Positions 36,195 through 46,989 are shown, counted from the stretch's first letter. The stretch: 64,000 nucleotides of DNA from Bactrocera neohumeralis (GCF_024586455.1 NC_065919.1:36060839-36124838), one strand, 5' to 3'. Notes: generated by a model not told the origin, from the letters alone. Made by a program: numbers and translations.

Positions 36195-36570
36195 ACGATA
36201 TTTGATGTTAATTTATTTTGTGGCCGCAATATATAGTAAATTGTTTTTCATGACCTCCGACCCGCGATAGACCAACATACAGTTGGCCATGAGTAAAACA
36301 TTATTTTCGTATGTCAAACTCTATTAATTCGAAAGTTTGTTTGTTTTCAACGTAAATTGAAGACGTTTAAATTGGATTAGCAGATCACTTGGGATCATCG
36401 GAATCATCGGTATACGAGCTAGTTGACCAGCTGCTGGGCAGGTGATATTGGTTGCTACCATTAAATTGTCCTTATTAAGCAGCCTCGTCCCGTTGCACAT
36501 GCTTGGAAAGCATAATTGGAATTCCAATTTTTAAAGCCAATTTATGTGGTGGCAGTCTAAAAGGGCTTAA
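36195..36570 (-). pseudogene. Helitron 3 helicase C-terminal remnant
   Basis: Minus-strand pieces match the end of Helitron PIF1-like helicase: a KIGIPIML segment (about 36,500-36,540), NGTRLLNKDNLMVATNITCP and AAGQLARIPMIPMIPSDLLI then QFKRLQFT (frame 36,324-36,527), and CFTHGQLYVGLSRVG (about 36,252-36,300), the motif VI region. The two parts are in different frames. Confidence 0.85.
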
Positions 36571-36862
36571 TTAATTTAAAAACTCCTGGGGATAATGCAT
36601 GTGTCTTTTTTTGGCCGGGAACTTTTTGAATAAGTAGATCGTTTATTTCGTTTATCACTATCATTCCTGGATGACACTATTGCCCTAGAACATAACCAAT
36701 GAAATTCTTTTTCGTGCAAATTTTCGATGTCAGGGTATACTGCATCTAATAAATTTTTAAACTATGGGCTATTCGGCCTAGAGACTCATCCAGATGAATA
36801 TTATAATTACTGGTTAAATTTGGAGTAGGAAAATTTCTCCCCAAATTATCTGTTGCTATTAG

Positions 36863-37260
36863 CTAAAACTTGATTACGACCTCTAATCGTTGATGTCCGT
36901 TGTCTTTCTCTCGGATCATGAAGGCGTTGGGAACGCTCAGAGCTCGACTTCCTAGTGCGAACTTGTATATTTCTAATATTTTGCTCTTCAAGCCGATGCC
37001 TATGCTCTGTACTCGACTCTCGAGCACGTACTTGAGAGGTTCTGAAATTTTGTTCGGCAAGCCGCTGCGATCCCTCGGTAATCGATTCTCATGCACGTGC
37101 TTGTGAGGTTCACAAATTTTGTTCAACAAGCCGCTGCGAGTGCTCCATACTCGACTCTCCGGCACGCGATTGCGATGCGCATTCTCTTTGACATGCAAGA
37201 CGATTTCCAGTTTCTGATGAAGATTTTCCATCACGGAGTGTTTTTGATACCCTCGCCTGG
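36863..37260 (-). pseudogene. Helitron 3 N-terminal repeat region
   Basis: The minus strand has four imperfect tandem units of about 72 bp. In the likely original frame they read SSMEHSQRLVEQNL, EGSQRLAEQNFRTSQVRARE, SSTEHRHRLEEQNIRNIQVR and SSERSQRLHDPRE, a basic, glutamine-rich array typical of the N-terminal leader of Helitron proteins. Two in-frame stops interrupt it, while a second frame (123 codons) is open across all units only by chance. The Rep domain that should follow is deleted: the helicase end lies only about 300 bases downstream. Confidence 0.7.
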
Positions 37261-37279
37261 GAACTATTTCTAGAAAGTT

Positions 37280-38280
37280 TTCATTTTAAAATGAAAAAAA
37301 GTTAAACTTCTTAATTGAAAAATTATAAGAACTATATAAAAATACTTTATTCTCGACATTGACTCCTCTTCAGTAACCTAATGACACCTAATCCCTTATT
37401 ATTATTAGGGGGCATCTCGACAGGCAAAATATTATTTGAAGGTAGGCTGGAACAATAGGTATCTTGTATATATGTCTAGGGTTAATATTTTAATGAGAAT
37501 TGTTGGCATATGTGTAGATATTTTTCACTGAAATTAGTGCCCTTAAATAGATCAATGAATATTCTGGAAAAGTTATTGAAATCAGTAATCATAAAAATTT
37601 ATAATATATGTATACATACATCAGTATAATATATATTTGTATTAAAAATGCAGTAGTTAATAATAATAATCCTACACTTTTTTCATGCTCTTCAAATCAC
37701 ATAAAGAATTTCCCAACTGCAATAGCAACCGACTTGACAGTTGGTATGCGACCCTGCGACATTTTTCAAATAACTTACAATTTTAAACTTGTGATATCTT
37801 TCTAATGGAATGCCCAAATTGAATACTTCAAAAAGTTATATATGTAGTTGTATTGAAGCACACTTAAATATGAAGTCATTTATTTTGATAAGGATTAATT
37901 CCAAACTATAAATAAAGGAGCTTTTACAGCGGTAGCATTTATATATATTTTTTTAATATGATAAAAGCACTTATTGTGACAAAACTATAATAGTTAGACG
38001 TATGCCGTCGCGATATTTTTTGTAGATAATTATATGATCTGCAAATGTTATAAACAAAATATTTTGTTCTATAATCAATAGTTTTCTCACTTTTTTGGTA
38101 ATTTTTTCACACCTTGGAGTATTGGAGTTTTAGTATGGATCCCTAACTTTTTTGAAAATTTAATATAGCTTATGTTCACAGGTAGTGTAGCTTCCCAACA
38201 GTGAACGAATTTTTCAAATCGGTCCAGGAATTTCGGAGCCTATTCAATGCAAACAAACAATCAAATCTTCTCTTTATAAT
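37280..38280. other. Helitron 3 5' region, no gene recognised
   Basis: AT-rich sequence between the N-terminal repeat array and the Helitron 5' end. A 65-codon frame at 37,608-37,805 begins in an ATATATGTATACATACAT tract and has no domain. Confidence 0.4.
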
Positions 38281-38291
38281 ATTAGTATAGA

Positions 38292-38650
38292 TGGTGAGTA
38301 GGCGTGGAATATATGAATGTCAAGATAATATTATATACTAAATTTGGTCGAGATCGGTCTAGTAGGTCCTTAAATATGGATTTCCACTGAAATGTGGACG
38401 AGATGTGGACCAATAACAACGTCTAATTTTGAACTCGGCTTCTATAAAAACCTCTTGTTTCATCGTGGGTGTAAGATTTAAATTTCTGGTGTATTTATTT
38501 ATTGATTTATCGCACTTTTAGTAGTTTACTATATATCAGATTGTCCTGAGCAAATTCGGATATTGTATCTTAAGTGTTAAGATATCTTAATTTTACTCAA
38601 GTTATCGATTGCACAGACGAACGGACAGGCGGATGGTCAGACAGACCTGT
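38292..38650 (+). repeat. Dispersed repeat, continuing from 35,941 across Helitron 3
   Basis: AGTAGGCGTGGAATAT, AAATTTGGTCGAGATCGGTC and, near the end, CAGACGAACGGACAGGCGGA (38,613) mark the family in plus orientation. The Helitron splits the copy, so the repeat was there first. Confidence 0.65.
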
Positions 38651-39531
38651 GAACTTTATTTTTTTTACACAAATTCGATGTATTCAAACTCTAAAATTCA
38701 TAAAATAATTCAGGCCATTGCTCTTGAGTAGTTTCGTGATTTTCAAAATGAACTCAGTGATTTAATACGTAATCAAGTTAAGAATGATAAAGCAATTTGT
38801 CAGAGTGTTGGATATAGAATTACATACTATGTACATATGTATATTGTTTTAAAAAAATTTGTAGAAAATTTCCGAAGCTTAGTGTGGAAAGGTTTGTAAG
38901 GTGAAATATTTGATGGTTCTCAAGGTTATGACTATTCTGGAAAGCTGAGGCTTGGATATGTTGGATGTTAATAGTCGTAAAATTGCTAGGTAACCATTAA
39001 ATATAACATTTTTTCCGACATTTTTCTCTCTTTTCTTTAATGTATATATATTTTTCAAAATAAAACAGTTTTTATACATATGCCATATAGTATACATATA
39101 TGAATTAATATTTTTTAATTTTTGTAATGTAAAATGGAAATAAAAATTTAAATATGAACAAAAGCAAAACTTACACAATCGCTAATACTTTCATGAATTA
39201 TGGAATTGTGAGCACAAAAATTACTAAAATCGATCTTATATTCGGGACAACAAAACCATAGACTGTAAAAGTACTAGTTATTAACAAATTTATCACATTG
39301 TTCGACATTAAATATTTTCTTAAAGCAAAACAAAAGTTTATGAATTACTCATTTAAAGTAAAAATTTTAATTTAGTATGTAAAGTGTTTCTTGACAACCC
39401 GTATGTACATATCTGCATTCGCAAACAATAAAAAAATCACGCAAACTATAATAAAAAGCGCAGACGCACCATTTTTGACCAATAATATTCGAGCATGCTG
39501 CGCCAAAATTTCTGTATTCACTGACTCAATA
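38651..39531. other. No gene recognised
   Basis: AT-rich DNA with ACTATGTACATATGTATATT microsatellite text near 38,826. The 99-codon minus frame at 38,879-39,178 shows no domain. Confidence 0.4.
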
Positions 39532-39939
39532 GGGGTATTCAGACCGAACTTGTTAATCTGGTAGTTCGTTAGTTGATACTTCGTTAAAACACTTAACTGT
39601 GAAGTACTTTTTGGTGTACATCAGTATTGGGTGTAAATTTTGTTTCAAAACAGCTGATTCAATTATATTAAATACTTACTTTTGAAAAATTTTTCGGAAA
39701 CTAATTTGTAATAGACAGCAAATGTATTTCTTTGCAATGAATTAAGTTAACTTTTGAGGCAACAACGCAAACAAAACAGCTGAGTGATGTTTCCAAGTAG
39801 CGAAAAAACTATCATGCTTGCCAGTCTGGTACTTCGTTACTCGGTAAAACGATAATCTGTTAATTTTACAAAAGCAAAAGCCACGTAAAAAACTACAGAG
39901 TAACGATTAACGAATTAACAAAACTGGTCTGAATACCCC
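39532..39939. mobile_element. 408-bp MITE with GGGGTATTCAGACC ends
   Basis: GGGGTATTCAGACC at 39,532-39,545 is exactly inverted at 39,926-39,939, and similarity continues inward (GTTAAT..GTTCGTTA against the inverse of TAACGATTAACGAATTAAC). A TA dinucleotide flanks both ends (39,530-39,531, 39,940-39,941). TA suggests Tc1/mariner-type mobilisation, but a 3-bp TWA duplication with shortened ends (PIF/Harbinger) cannot be excluded. AACAGCTGA occurs twice inside (39,649, 39,775). No coding capacity. Confidence 0.85.
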
Positions 39940-40440
39940 TAATGTATTATTTTCATTTATTTCATTTTCTTGAATATATTTTTAAAATTTTGATTTAACA
40001 TTCTCTGTTCGCTATTCATTACCAATCCCCGATTCCATTTTAACATTCGTTCTAATTTAGATAACAACCTTTTAAAAATTAATACTGTCAGCCCCCAATA
40101 GATGGCAGGGTAAACAGTTTGAGTGAATCGACTCTGACACTAACTAGCGTTGACTAACGACAACTGGTCAAATTATGGTGTAGACAAGCAATGGATTTAT
40201 TTCCTCATCAAATTACATTTTTCTGGTACTAATGAATAAATTTCAAACTTGAGTGGTCATGAATTTATTTTTATAATTTTGTGATAAATTATCATTTGAT
40301 TAATAGTATCTGATTTTACTTAGCAATATAGCAAAATACTTAGAAAGGGAATTAAATATAAAACGGATAAGGAGCGGTTAATAGTGGATATTTAAGAGAA
40401 AAAGTGATGAGGGGGCTGAAATAATTATATTAAGGATATT
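39940..40440. other. No gene recognised
   Basis: AT-rich DNA without a frame of note. Confidence 0.4.
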
Positions 40441-41004
40441 TGGGTCCAGTTTTAGAAGTTGGATAATGTCATTGACAGTAACATAACAACATCAGAATAT
40501 TACAATGCACCAAATTTGGTCGAAATTGGTCGAGATATAAGTTTTCACCAAAGTTGGTTGCCCAGTTTCGTAACCTTTCAGTCACATATAGAATGCGCGA
40601 TTAATGCTTCTGACGTAAGTATGTTTTGATTTACCGCTTTTTTAGTAATTTTCAACAACTCCGTTATGTGGGCAGTGGGCGGGGTTATTACCCCATTTCA
40701 CTCATTTTCACAGTGTATGAAGGACTCACCTTTTTCAAACAGATGCAGGATAAAATTCAGTTCTCATGATGGAGCTTAGCTATGGCACTTTATAAGTTTT
40801 CGATTCGTCCTTAAAGTCAAGTTAGGCATTTTGGCTAATTCTCTATAAAAATTTTATTTATTTGTTTATTTATTTTATTTTAATAAAATATTTAATAAAA
40901 TTGCTCTATTTATCTAATTGAATTACACAGTTAACCGCTTTGCCGTTGTTTATTTGAACAGCTGATATAGTAAGGCTTGTTTGGTAAAAAATTTCATACA
41001 TTTT
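40441..41004 (+). repeat. Dispersed repeat fragment
   Basis: CACCAAATTTGGTCGAAATT (40,507), GGCAGTGGGCGGGGTTATTA (40,669) and ATGGCACTTTATAAGTTTTC (40,782) follow the family order in plus orientation. The ends are missing. Confidence 0.6.
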
Positions 41005-41691
41005 TATGCAACATGTTGCTGCATAGTTTTGTTCATCTTAAATAAATCGAGAGAGATATAGGGTTATATAGTATATATGTATATAAACGATCAGGAGGAC
41101 GAGACGACCTGAAATCCACTGTGCAAGCTGTAACTTGAGTAAAAATTGAGATATATCGATGAAACTTGGGATGCCCGTTGTTTTGTAAAAAAAAAAAACG
41201 ACTCCGCCTTCTAATAAGTTTAATGTACATATTTCCTAAACCACTAAAGCTACATTTGCCTAGCGCAAATATTATAAGAACTCCTACCGACAATGATAAA
41301 ATGGATGAAATCGGAAGATAACCCATTCCCCATATAACGGTACTGTTAAAAACTATTAAAAGCGCAATAAATCAATAACTAAATACGCCAGAGACATTAA
41401 ATTTTATCTCCGAGATGATATGAGTGGGTTCTATAGGATCTGGTATGAAAATTGGACGATGGGCCTGGCACTGCCCACTTTTTGGGGGAATCCTATATCT
41501 CTAGACCCGACCGACTAAATTTAGTTTGTAGCATTTACCTCACATCCTTATATGGCAGTGCGAAAATGGGCGAAATCGGACCACAACAATTTTAAATTCC
41601 ATTTAATTCTTTCACTTTCTTCTACACAAATCAAGAAGCAATTACTATAACGGGATACAATTTTGCACTATTGGAGAGGAGCGTGCACGTG
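41005..41691 (-). repeat. Dispersed repeat, minus orientation
   Basis: Starts plus-wise at TGCAACATGTTGCTGCATAG (41,006), then has CTGTGCAAGCTGTAACTTGA and GTAAAAATTGAGATAT (41,121-41,156; the inverse of the text before the CGGA block, which is itself lost), and ATTGGACGATGGGCCTGGCA (41,451). The left end of the family is cut off by LINE copy C. Confidence 0.7.
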
Positions 41692-43310
41692 AACACGTGC
41701 GGGATGGGATAGATACCGAGAACTGAAGAGGGAAGCGAGACGCATTTGCCGACAAAAAGGTGAGAGGCCAAATGCGTGAGTACGAGGAGCTTGAAAAGCT
41801 GGCCGACGGGGGAAATTCCGGAAAATTCTACGAAAAGATGCGGCGACTAACAGATAGTTTGAGGACCGAAGCATACTCTTGTAGAGCATACGAAAATTAT
41901 GGAGGGAACACTTCTCCAGCCTGCTGAAAGGCAATGAAAGCATAACACCAAGAGATGTCTAACTCGATTCCCCAATCGATGGCGATGGAGCCGACGTTCC
42001 ATTGCCCGACCATGAAGGGTTCGAATAGCAATTACCCGTCTGAAGAACAACAAAGCGGAGGCGGTCGACTAAAAACTGATAAGGGGCATGCATCAGCTTA
42101 TCTGTAGAATATGCTCGGACGAAGGCATGCCTAACGATTGGTATTTAAGTGTGCTCTTCCCAATTCACAAAAAGGGAGACCCCACAATCTGCGCCAACTA
42201 CTGTAGGATAAGCCTCCTCAACATCGCATATAAGGTTCTATCGAGCGTATTGTGTGAAAGATTAAAGCCCTCCGTTAACAAACTGATTGGAACCTATCAG
42301 AGTGGCTTCAGACCTGGAAAATCAATAACCGACCAGATATTCACCATGCGCCAAATCTTGGAAAAGACCCGTGAAAGAAGAATCGACACACCGCCTCTTC
42401 GTCGATTTCAAAGTTGCTTTTGACAGCACGTAAAGGAGCTGCCTCTATCCCGCTATATCTGAATTTGGTATCCCCGCAAAACTAATACGGCTGATCAATA
42501 CCAAAAGCTCCGTTAGGATCGGGAAGGATCTCTCCGAGCCGTTCTATACCAAACAAGGTTTCAGACAAGGCGACTCCCTGTTGGGCGACTTCTTCAATCT
42601 GGAGAAAATAATTCGAGCTACAGAACTTAATCGAGCAAGTACAATCTTCTATAAGAGTATACACCTGCTGGCGTATGCCGATGATATTGATACCATTGGC
42701 TCTTAGATTCGCGCCGTTAATTCTGCTTTCTCCATACTGGATAAAGAAGCAAAGCAAATAGGTCCGGGCAAGACGAAATATGACCTGTTATCAAACAAAC
42801 AGGCGACGCACTCGCGACTTGGCTCTCACGTCACTGTTGACAGCCATAACTGCAGAGTCCTAGATAACTTCGTCGGCTATCATAGAACCAATATTAACAC
42901 TAACAACCATGTCAGCCTCGAAACCCAACGTAGAATAACTCTTGCCAACAGGTGCTACTTTTGCACTGAGTAAGCTATTGAGAAGTAAAGTCCTCTCGCG
43001 ACGAACAAAAACAAAGCTCTATAAGTCACTCATTATCCCCGTCCTACTATATGGTGCAGAGGCATGAACGATGAAATCATCTGGCAACGACGAATATCTC
43101 ATTCTATGAAACGACGCTGTACGAGCCAGCGCAGCCACTGTCTCTTTATTCGCTGAACTATGTATGTCAACGTCGCCCGTTCGGATGAAAATACTCCAGC
43201 AGAGGAAGAGGAATTGGCGTCAAAATGCTAAAAAGTAACTATTGGCGCGCTGTTGTTAACTCGGCTATAACCGCGTAAGCGGTGTCTACGCTATTAAATA
43301 AGAAGAAGAA
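41692..43310 (+). pseudogene. RTE/CR1-like LINE, copy C: 5'-truncated, keeps YADD
   Basis: This copy begins in the linker between endonuclease and reverse transcriptase (RDGIDTEN..EEGSET-like text at 41,700). It has the conserved SMHQLICRICSDEGMPNDWY, LSVLFPIHKKGDPTICANYC, KVLSSVLCERLKPSVNKLIG and SGFRPGKSITDQIF (open frame 42,088-42,423), a broken FVDFK..FDS motif A (about 42,402-42,428), and LLAYADDIDTIG (42,664-42,700). YADD is the reverse-transcriptase catalytic motif and is intact here. The C-terminal part is heavily deleted (43,050-43,250). The 3' end TAACCGCGTAAGCGGTGTCT and an AAGAAGAAG tail (43,300-43,310) are present. Many frameshifts make it inactive. Confidence 0.9.
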
Positions 43311-43379
43311 TTCCTTTAAACTATGCCACCTTATGACCAAAAATTGTCCAAACCCCACCAAATCTGTTCAAACTCTTAG
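43311..43379. other. Short flank, probably part of the dispersed repeat at 47,119
   Basis: CCACCTTATGACCAAAAATT resembles family text. Together with 47,119 onward it may be one copy split by the hAT element. Confidence 0.4.
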
Positions 43380-43541
43380 GTTCCGAGTAGGGATGGTAAA
43401 CTCGATTCCGATTCCACTCGAGAATCGAGTTTTCTCGTAAAATAATCGATTTTTCGGAATCGATCTTCAGTAGTCGAAGTCGATTAAGAATCGATTCTTG
43501 ACATTCGACTTCTTCCTCTTCTTAATTGGCGTAGACACCGC

Positions 43542-45290
43542 TTACGCGATTATAGCCGAGTTAACAACAGCGGCCCAGTCGTATATCTCGTACAGCTCAT
43601 CGTTCCATCGAATGCGATATTCGCCGTGGCCAACGCGCAAAGAAACATAAATCTTTCGCAGAACCTTTCTCTCGAAAACTCGTAACGTCGACTCATCGGT
43701 TGCTGTCATCGTCCAAGCCTCAACACCATATAGCAGGACGGGAATTATGAGCGAATTATAGAGTTTAGTTTTTGTTCGTCGAGAGTGGACTTTACTTTTC
43801 AATTGCCTACTCAGTCCGAAGTAGCACCTGTTTGCAAGAGCAATCCTGCGTTGAATTTCTAGGCTGACATTGTTGGTGGTGTTTACGCTGGTTCCAAGAT
43901 AGACGAAATTATCTACGACTTCAAAGTTATGACTGTCAACAGTGACGTGAGAGCCAAGTCGCGAGTGCGACGACTGTTTGTTTGATGACAGGAGATATTT
44001 CGTCTTGCCCTCGTTCACTGCCCGACCCATTTGCATTGCTTCCTTGTCCAGTCTGGAGAAAACAGAACTAACGGCGCGGGTGTTGAGGCCGATGATATCA
44101 ATATTATCGGTATACGCCAGCAGCTGTACACTCTTATAAAAGATGGTACTTCTCTATTTAGTTCTGCAGCTCGAACTATTTTCTCCAAAAGCAGATTGAA
44201 GAAGTCGCACGATAAGGAGTCCCTTGTCTGAAACATCGATTGGTATCGAACGGCTCGGAAAGATCCTTCCCGATCCTGACGGAGCTTTTGGTGTTACTCA
44301 ACGTCAGTTTACACAGCCGTATTAGTTTTGCGGGGATACCAAATTCAGACATCGCGGCATAAAGGCAGCTCCTTTTCGTGCTGTCGAAAGCAGCTTTGAA
44401 ATCGACGAAGAGGTGGTGTGTGTCGATTCTTCTTTCACGGGTCTTTTCCAAGATTTGGCGCATGGTGAATATCTGATCGGTTGTTGATTTTCCAGGTCTG
44501 AAGACACTGATAAGGTCCAATCAGTTTGTTGACGGTGGGCTTTAATCTTTCACACAATACGCTCGATAGAACCTTATATGCGATGTTGAGGAGGCTAATC
44601 CCACGGTAGTTGGCGCAGATTGTGGGGTCTCCTTTTTTTTATGGATTGGACATAGCACACTTAAATTCCAATCGTTGGGCATGCTTTCGTCCGACCATAT
44701 TTTACAAAGAAGCTGATGCATGCTCCTTCTCAGTTCTTCGCCGCCGTGTTTGAATAGCCTGGCCGGCAATCCGTCGGCCCCTGCCGCTTTGTTGTTCTTC
44801 AGGCGGGCAATTGCTATTCGAACTTCTTCATGGTCGGGCAATGGAACGTCTGCTCCATCGTCATCGATTGGGGAATCGGGGTCGCCTTCTCCTGGCGTTG
44901 TGCGTTCACTGCCATTCAGCAGGCTGGAGATGTGTTCCCTCCATAATTTAAGTATGCTCTGGGCATCGATGACTAGATCACCTTTGGGGGTTCTACAAGA
45001 GTATGCTCCGGTCTTGAAACCTTCTGTAAGCCGCCGCATTTTTTCGTAGAATTACCCCTGTCGGCCAGCTTATCAAGCTCTTCGTACTCACTCATTTCAG
45101 CCTCTTTCTTCATCTGTCTGCAAATGCGTCTCGCTTCCCTTTTCAACTCTCGGAATCTATCCCATCCCGCACGTGTTGTGGTCGATCGTAACGTTGCGAG
45201 GTAGGCAGCCTGTTTTCTCTCCGCTGCGACACGGCACTCCTCGTCGTACCAGCTGTTCTTTTGCACTTTCCGAAAACCAATTGCTTCGGT
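43542..45290 (-). pseudogene. LINE copy D, reverse-transcriptase domain
   Basis: This is the polymerase that copies LINE RNA at the nicked target. It reads from about 45,266: KNSWYDEECRVAAERKQAAY, then (44,542-45,039) RLKNNKAAGADGLPARLFKH, MHQLLCKIWSDESMPNDWNL; a frameshift at an A/T run near 44,632 (CCTTTTTTTTATGG); [20 protein letters not shown] and [20 protein letters not shown] (motif A Asp) in 44,176-44,520; then the position of YADD reads LAYTDNIDIIG (near 44,100-44,130). The C-terminal frame 43,542-44,036 jumps from NDELYEIYD straight to WAAVVNSAIIA, so about 150-250 bases are deleted. Confidence 0.88.
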
Positions 45291-45333
45291 TGCAGCTGTA
45301 TGTAAGGAGTTTGAAATGCCGTCCCACAGTTCC

Positions 45334-46252
45334 CTATACCGAGTTGTTGACGAGTGCTCTCAGAGAGCAGGAGTGCAAGCCGAGTAGAAAATCGTTCGGC
45401 TGTCTGTTGTGATTGCAGCTTCTCGACGTCGAACCTTCCCTGTGTGTGTTGGCGAGCGTTTTTTGCTGCACAGAGGCGGGTGCGAATCTTGGCTGCAACA
45501 AGATAGTGGTCCGAGTCGATGTTAGGACCTCGGAGCGCACGCACATGGAGACGTGTCTTCCGTCTATTACAACATGATCGATCTGGTTGGTAGTTTTTCG
45601 ATCCGGAGACAGCCAGGTGGCTTGATGAATCTTCTTATGTTGGAATCTAGTACTACAGATAACCATATTTCGGGACCCGGCGAAGTCAATCAGCCTCAAC
45701 CCATTTGGGGAAGTTTCGTCGTGGAGGCTGAATTTACCGACCGTAGCGCCAAATATACCTTCTTTGCCCACCCTGGCGTTAAAGTCGCCAAGCACGATTT
45801 TGACATCGTGGCGGGGGCAGCTCTCGTAAGCGCGCTCCAAGTGCTCATAGAAGGCATCTTTGGTCACATCGTCCTTCTCTTCCGTCGGGGCGTGGGCGCA
45901 AATCAGCGATATGTTAAAGAACCTCGCTTTGATGCGGATTGTGACTAGACGTTCATTCACCGGAGTGAATGATAGTACTCGGCGACGGAGTCTCTCTCCC
46001 ACCACGAATCCAACACCAAACGTCACAAGGACCTACTCGTCTCTGTCCTTGTCCCGTCCATCGCATTTCTTGGACGGTGGTGATGTCAGCCTTTATTTTC
46101 GTGACGACATCAACCAGCTGGGCAGCGGCACCTTCCCAATTAAGGGTCCGGACATTCCAGGTGCATGCCCTCAAATCGTAGTCCTTATTTCGTTTGCCAT
46201 GGTCGTCATCAAAAGGGGGGTCTCTCATTCGAGGCTGTCGTTTAGTTTTCAT
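45334..46252 (-). pseudogene. LINE copy D, apurinic-like endonuclease domain
   Basis: The AP-endonuclease-like domain nicks the target DNA to prime reverse transcription. From the ATG at 46,252: LRACTWNVRTLNWEGAAAQL, then TTVQEMRWTGQG (catalytic Glu in QEM). After a frameshift near 46,010 the frame 45,334-46,026 gives VGERLRRRVLSFTPVNERLV, ICAHAPTEEKDD, VKIVLGDFNARVGKEG (catalytic Asp and Asn), NQIDHVVIDG, and in a shifted frame DSDHYLVAAKIRTR with the SDH catalytic His. All catalytic residues of the family are visible, but at least two frameshifts break the protein. Confidence 0.9.
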
Positions 46253-46585
46253 TGGTATTGTTTTTTACGTGTCGGGTCCCAAACCCAGCGCACAACCCTA
46301 TGTAGGGGATGTTTCGCCTTCTCACATTAGCTCGCCTTCGAACGGATGTTCTTAGGCTACCCAGAGGATACTTGGTCAAAGACCGGAAGTAGTGAGGTGC
46401 TTGAGCCATGTGTAAAAGAATCGTTTCTGGCCACTCCCAAGTGAATGGCGATCAGAGAACTTTCCTCACTTTCGTGAACTTCTACACATGACTCCATCCT
46501 CCAGTGACTAGTTTCAAGTTATACATACTACATACGAGCACAAGAAAACTCGCGATTCTTAATTTTTGACGATAAATTTATTAAA

Positions 46586-46989
46586 ATGGCGCCTTGCGCT
46601 GTATGGATTTACTTTAAAAAAATAAACAACGGGTCGAATGTCCAGTGTCACCAATGTGGAAATCAATTAAAATATAATAATAGTACGTCTAGCTTAATCA
46701 AACATCTCGAAAGATCACATAAACTTTTCTTAACTGCTTTTAATCCTAATCAAAATCGCACATTGAGTGAAAAAGAGAGTGACGATGAAATAATAAGTGT
46801 CTCACAACCTAAAAAGGTAAATACATATGTATATAGGTTTATATTTATAACCTTCAAATCTATACTGTTTTTCTTGTATTTTTCTTTATGTATATTTAAA
46901 TGCCAGTTATTGTATTATATCATTTAATGCTTAATTTCTAACAAGTTATTTTTTCAACTATCATTTATTTACAGTCTCGTGCCTTGTGA
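46586..46989 (+). CDS. BED zinc-finger protein of the hAT element (two exons)
   Basis: Exon 1 (46,586-46,816) is 77 whole codons. It holds a BED-type zinc finger: AVWIYFKKINNGSNVQCHQC, GNQLKYNNSTSSLIKHLERS and H, with the C-x2-C..H-x4-H ligands (Cys near residues 23 and 26, His near 44 and 49). Then comes an acidic KESDDEIIS tail. AAAAAG|GTAAAT at 46,816/46,817 is a good donor. TTTATTTACAG ends at 46,974, and exon 2 (46,975-46,989) adds Ser-Arg-Ala-Leu and a TGA stop. AATAAA lies at 46,993-46,998. BED fingers bind the ends of hAT transposons; here the catalytic domain is absent. No stop or frameshift breaks the frame. It is probably a deletion form of a transposase gene, possibly able to make a DNA-binding-only protein. 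Confidence 0.7.

Larger units (their letters stand above)
35942..38291 (-). mobile_element. Helitron 3, different family, minus orientation
   Basis: Read on the minus strand it begins TCTATACTAATATTATAAAG (from 38,291, preceded by A) and ends CCCGTGCGATGCCGGGGCGG then CTAC (35,942-35,945) before T. CCCG and CGGG form the 3' hairpin. The final CTAC departs from the CTRR consensus by one base. The 5' start is the one often seen in arthropod Helitrons. About 2,350 bp. It is inserted within a dispersed repeat. Confidence 0.85.
43509..46502 (-). mobile_element. RTE/CR1-like LINE, copy D: both ends, nested in hAT
   Basis: On the minus strand it starts GGAGGATGGAGTCATGTGTA at 46,502, the same first base as copy A, so this is the true 5' end of the family. 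A 5' untranslated region of about 250 bases leads to an ATG at 46,250-46,252. One long protein with endonuclease and reverse transcriptase follows; no separate ORF1 is seen. The 3' end is CGCGTAAGCGGTGTCTACGC then AATTAAGAAGAGGAAGAAG (43,509). This single-ORF plan and simple-repeat tail fit the RTE clade, but the clade is an inference. I could not find a target duplication. Confidence 0.9.

Noticed and set aside
36863..37234. 123-codon minus frame as a repeat protein
   Set aside because: The tandem units make more sense in the neighbouring frame as the Helitron leader; this frame is open only because the units repeat.
45553..45948. 131-codon plus-strand frame, and its mirror at 50,914-51,309
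   Set aside because: These are antisense shadows of the LINE endonuclease in copies D and E.
43495..46515. Target duplication around LINE copy D
   Set aside because: The bases beside GGAGGATGG and the (AAG)n tail share no word of five or more bases that fits, so none is claimed.
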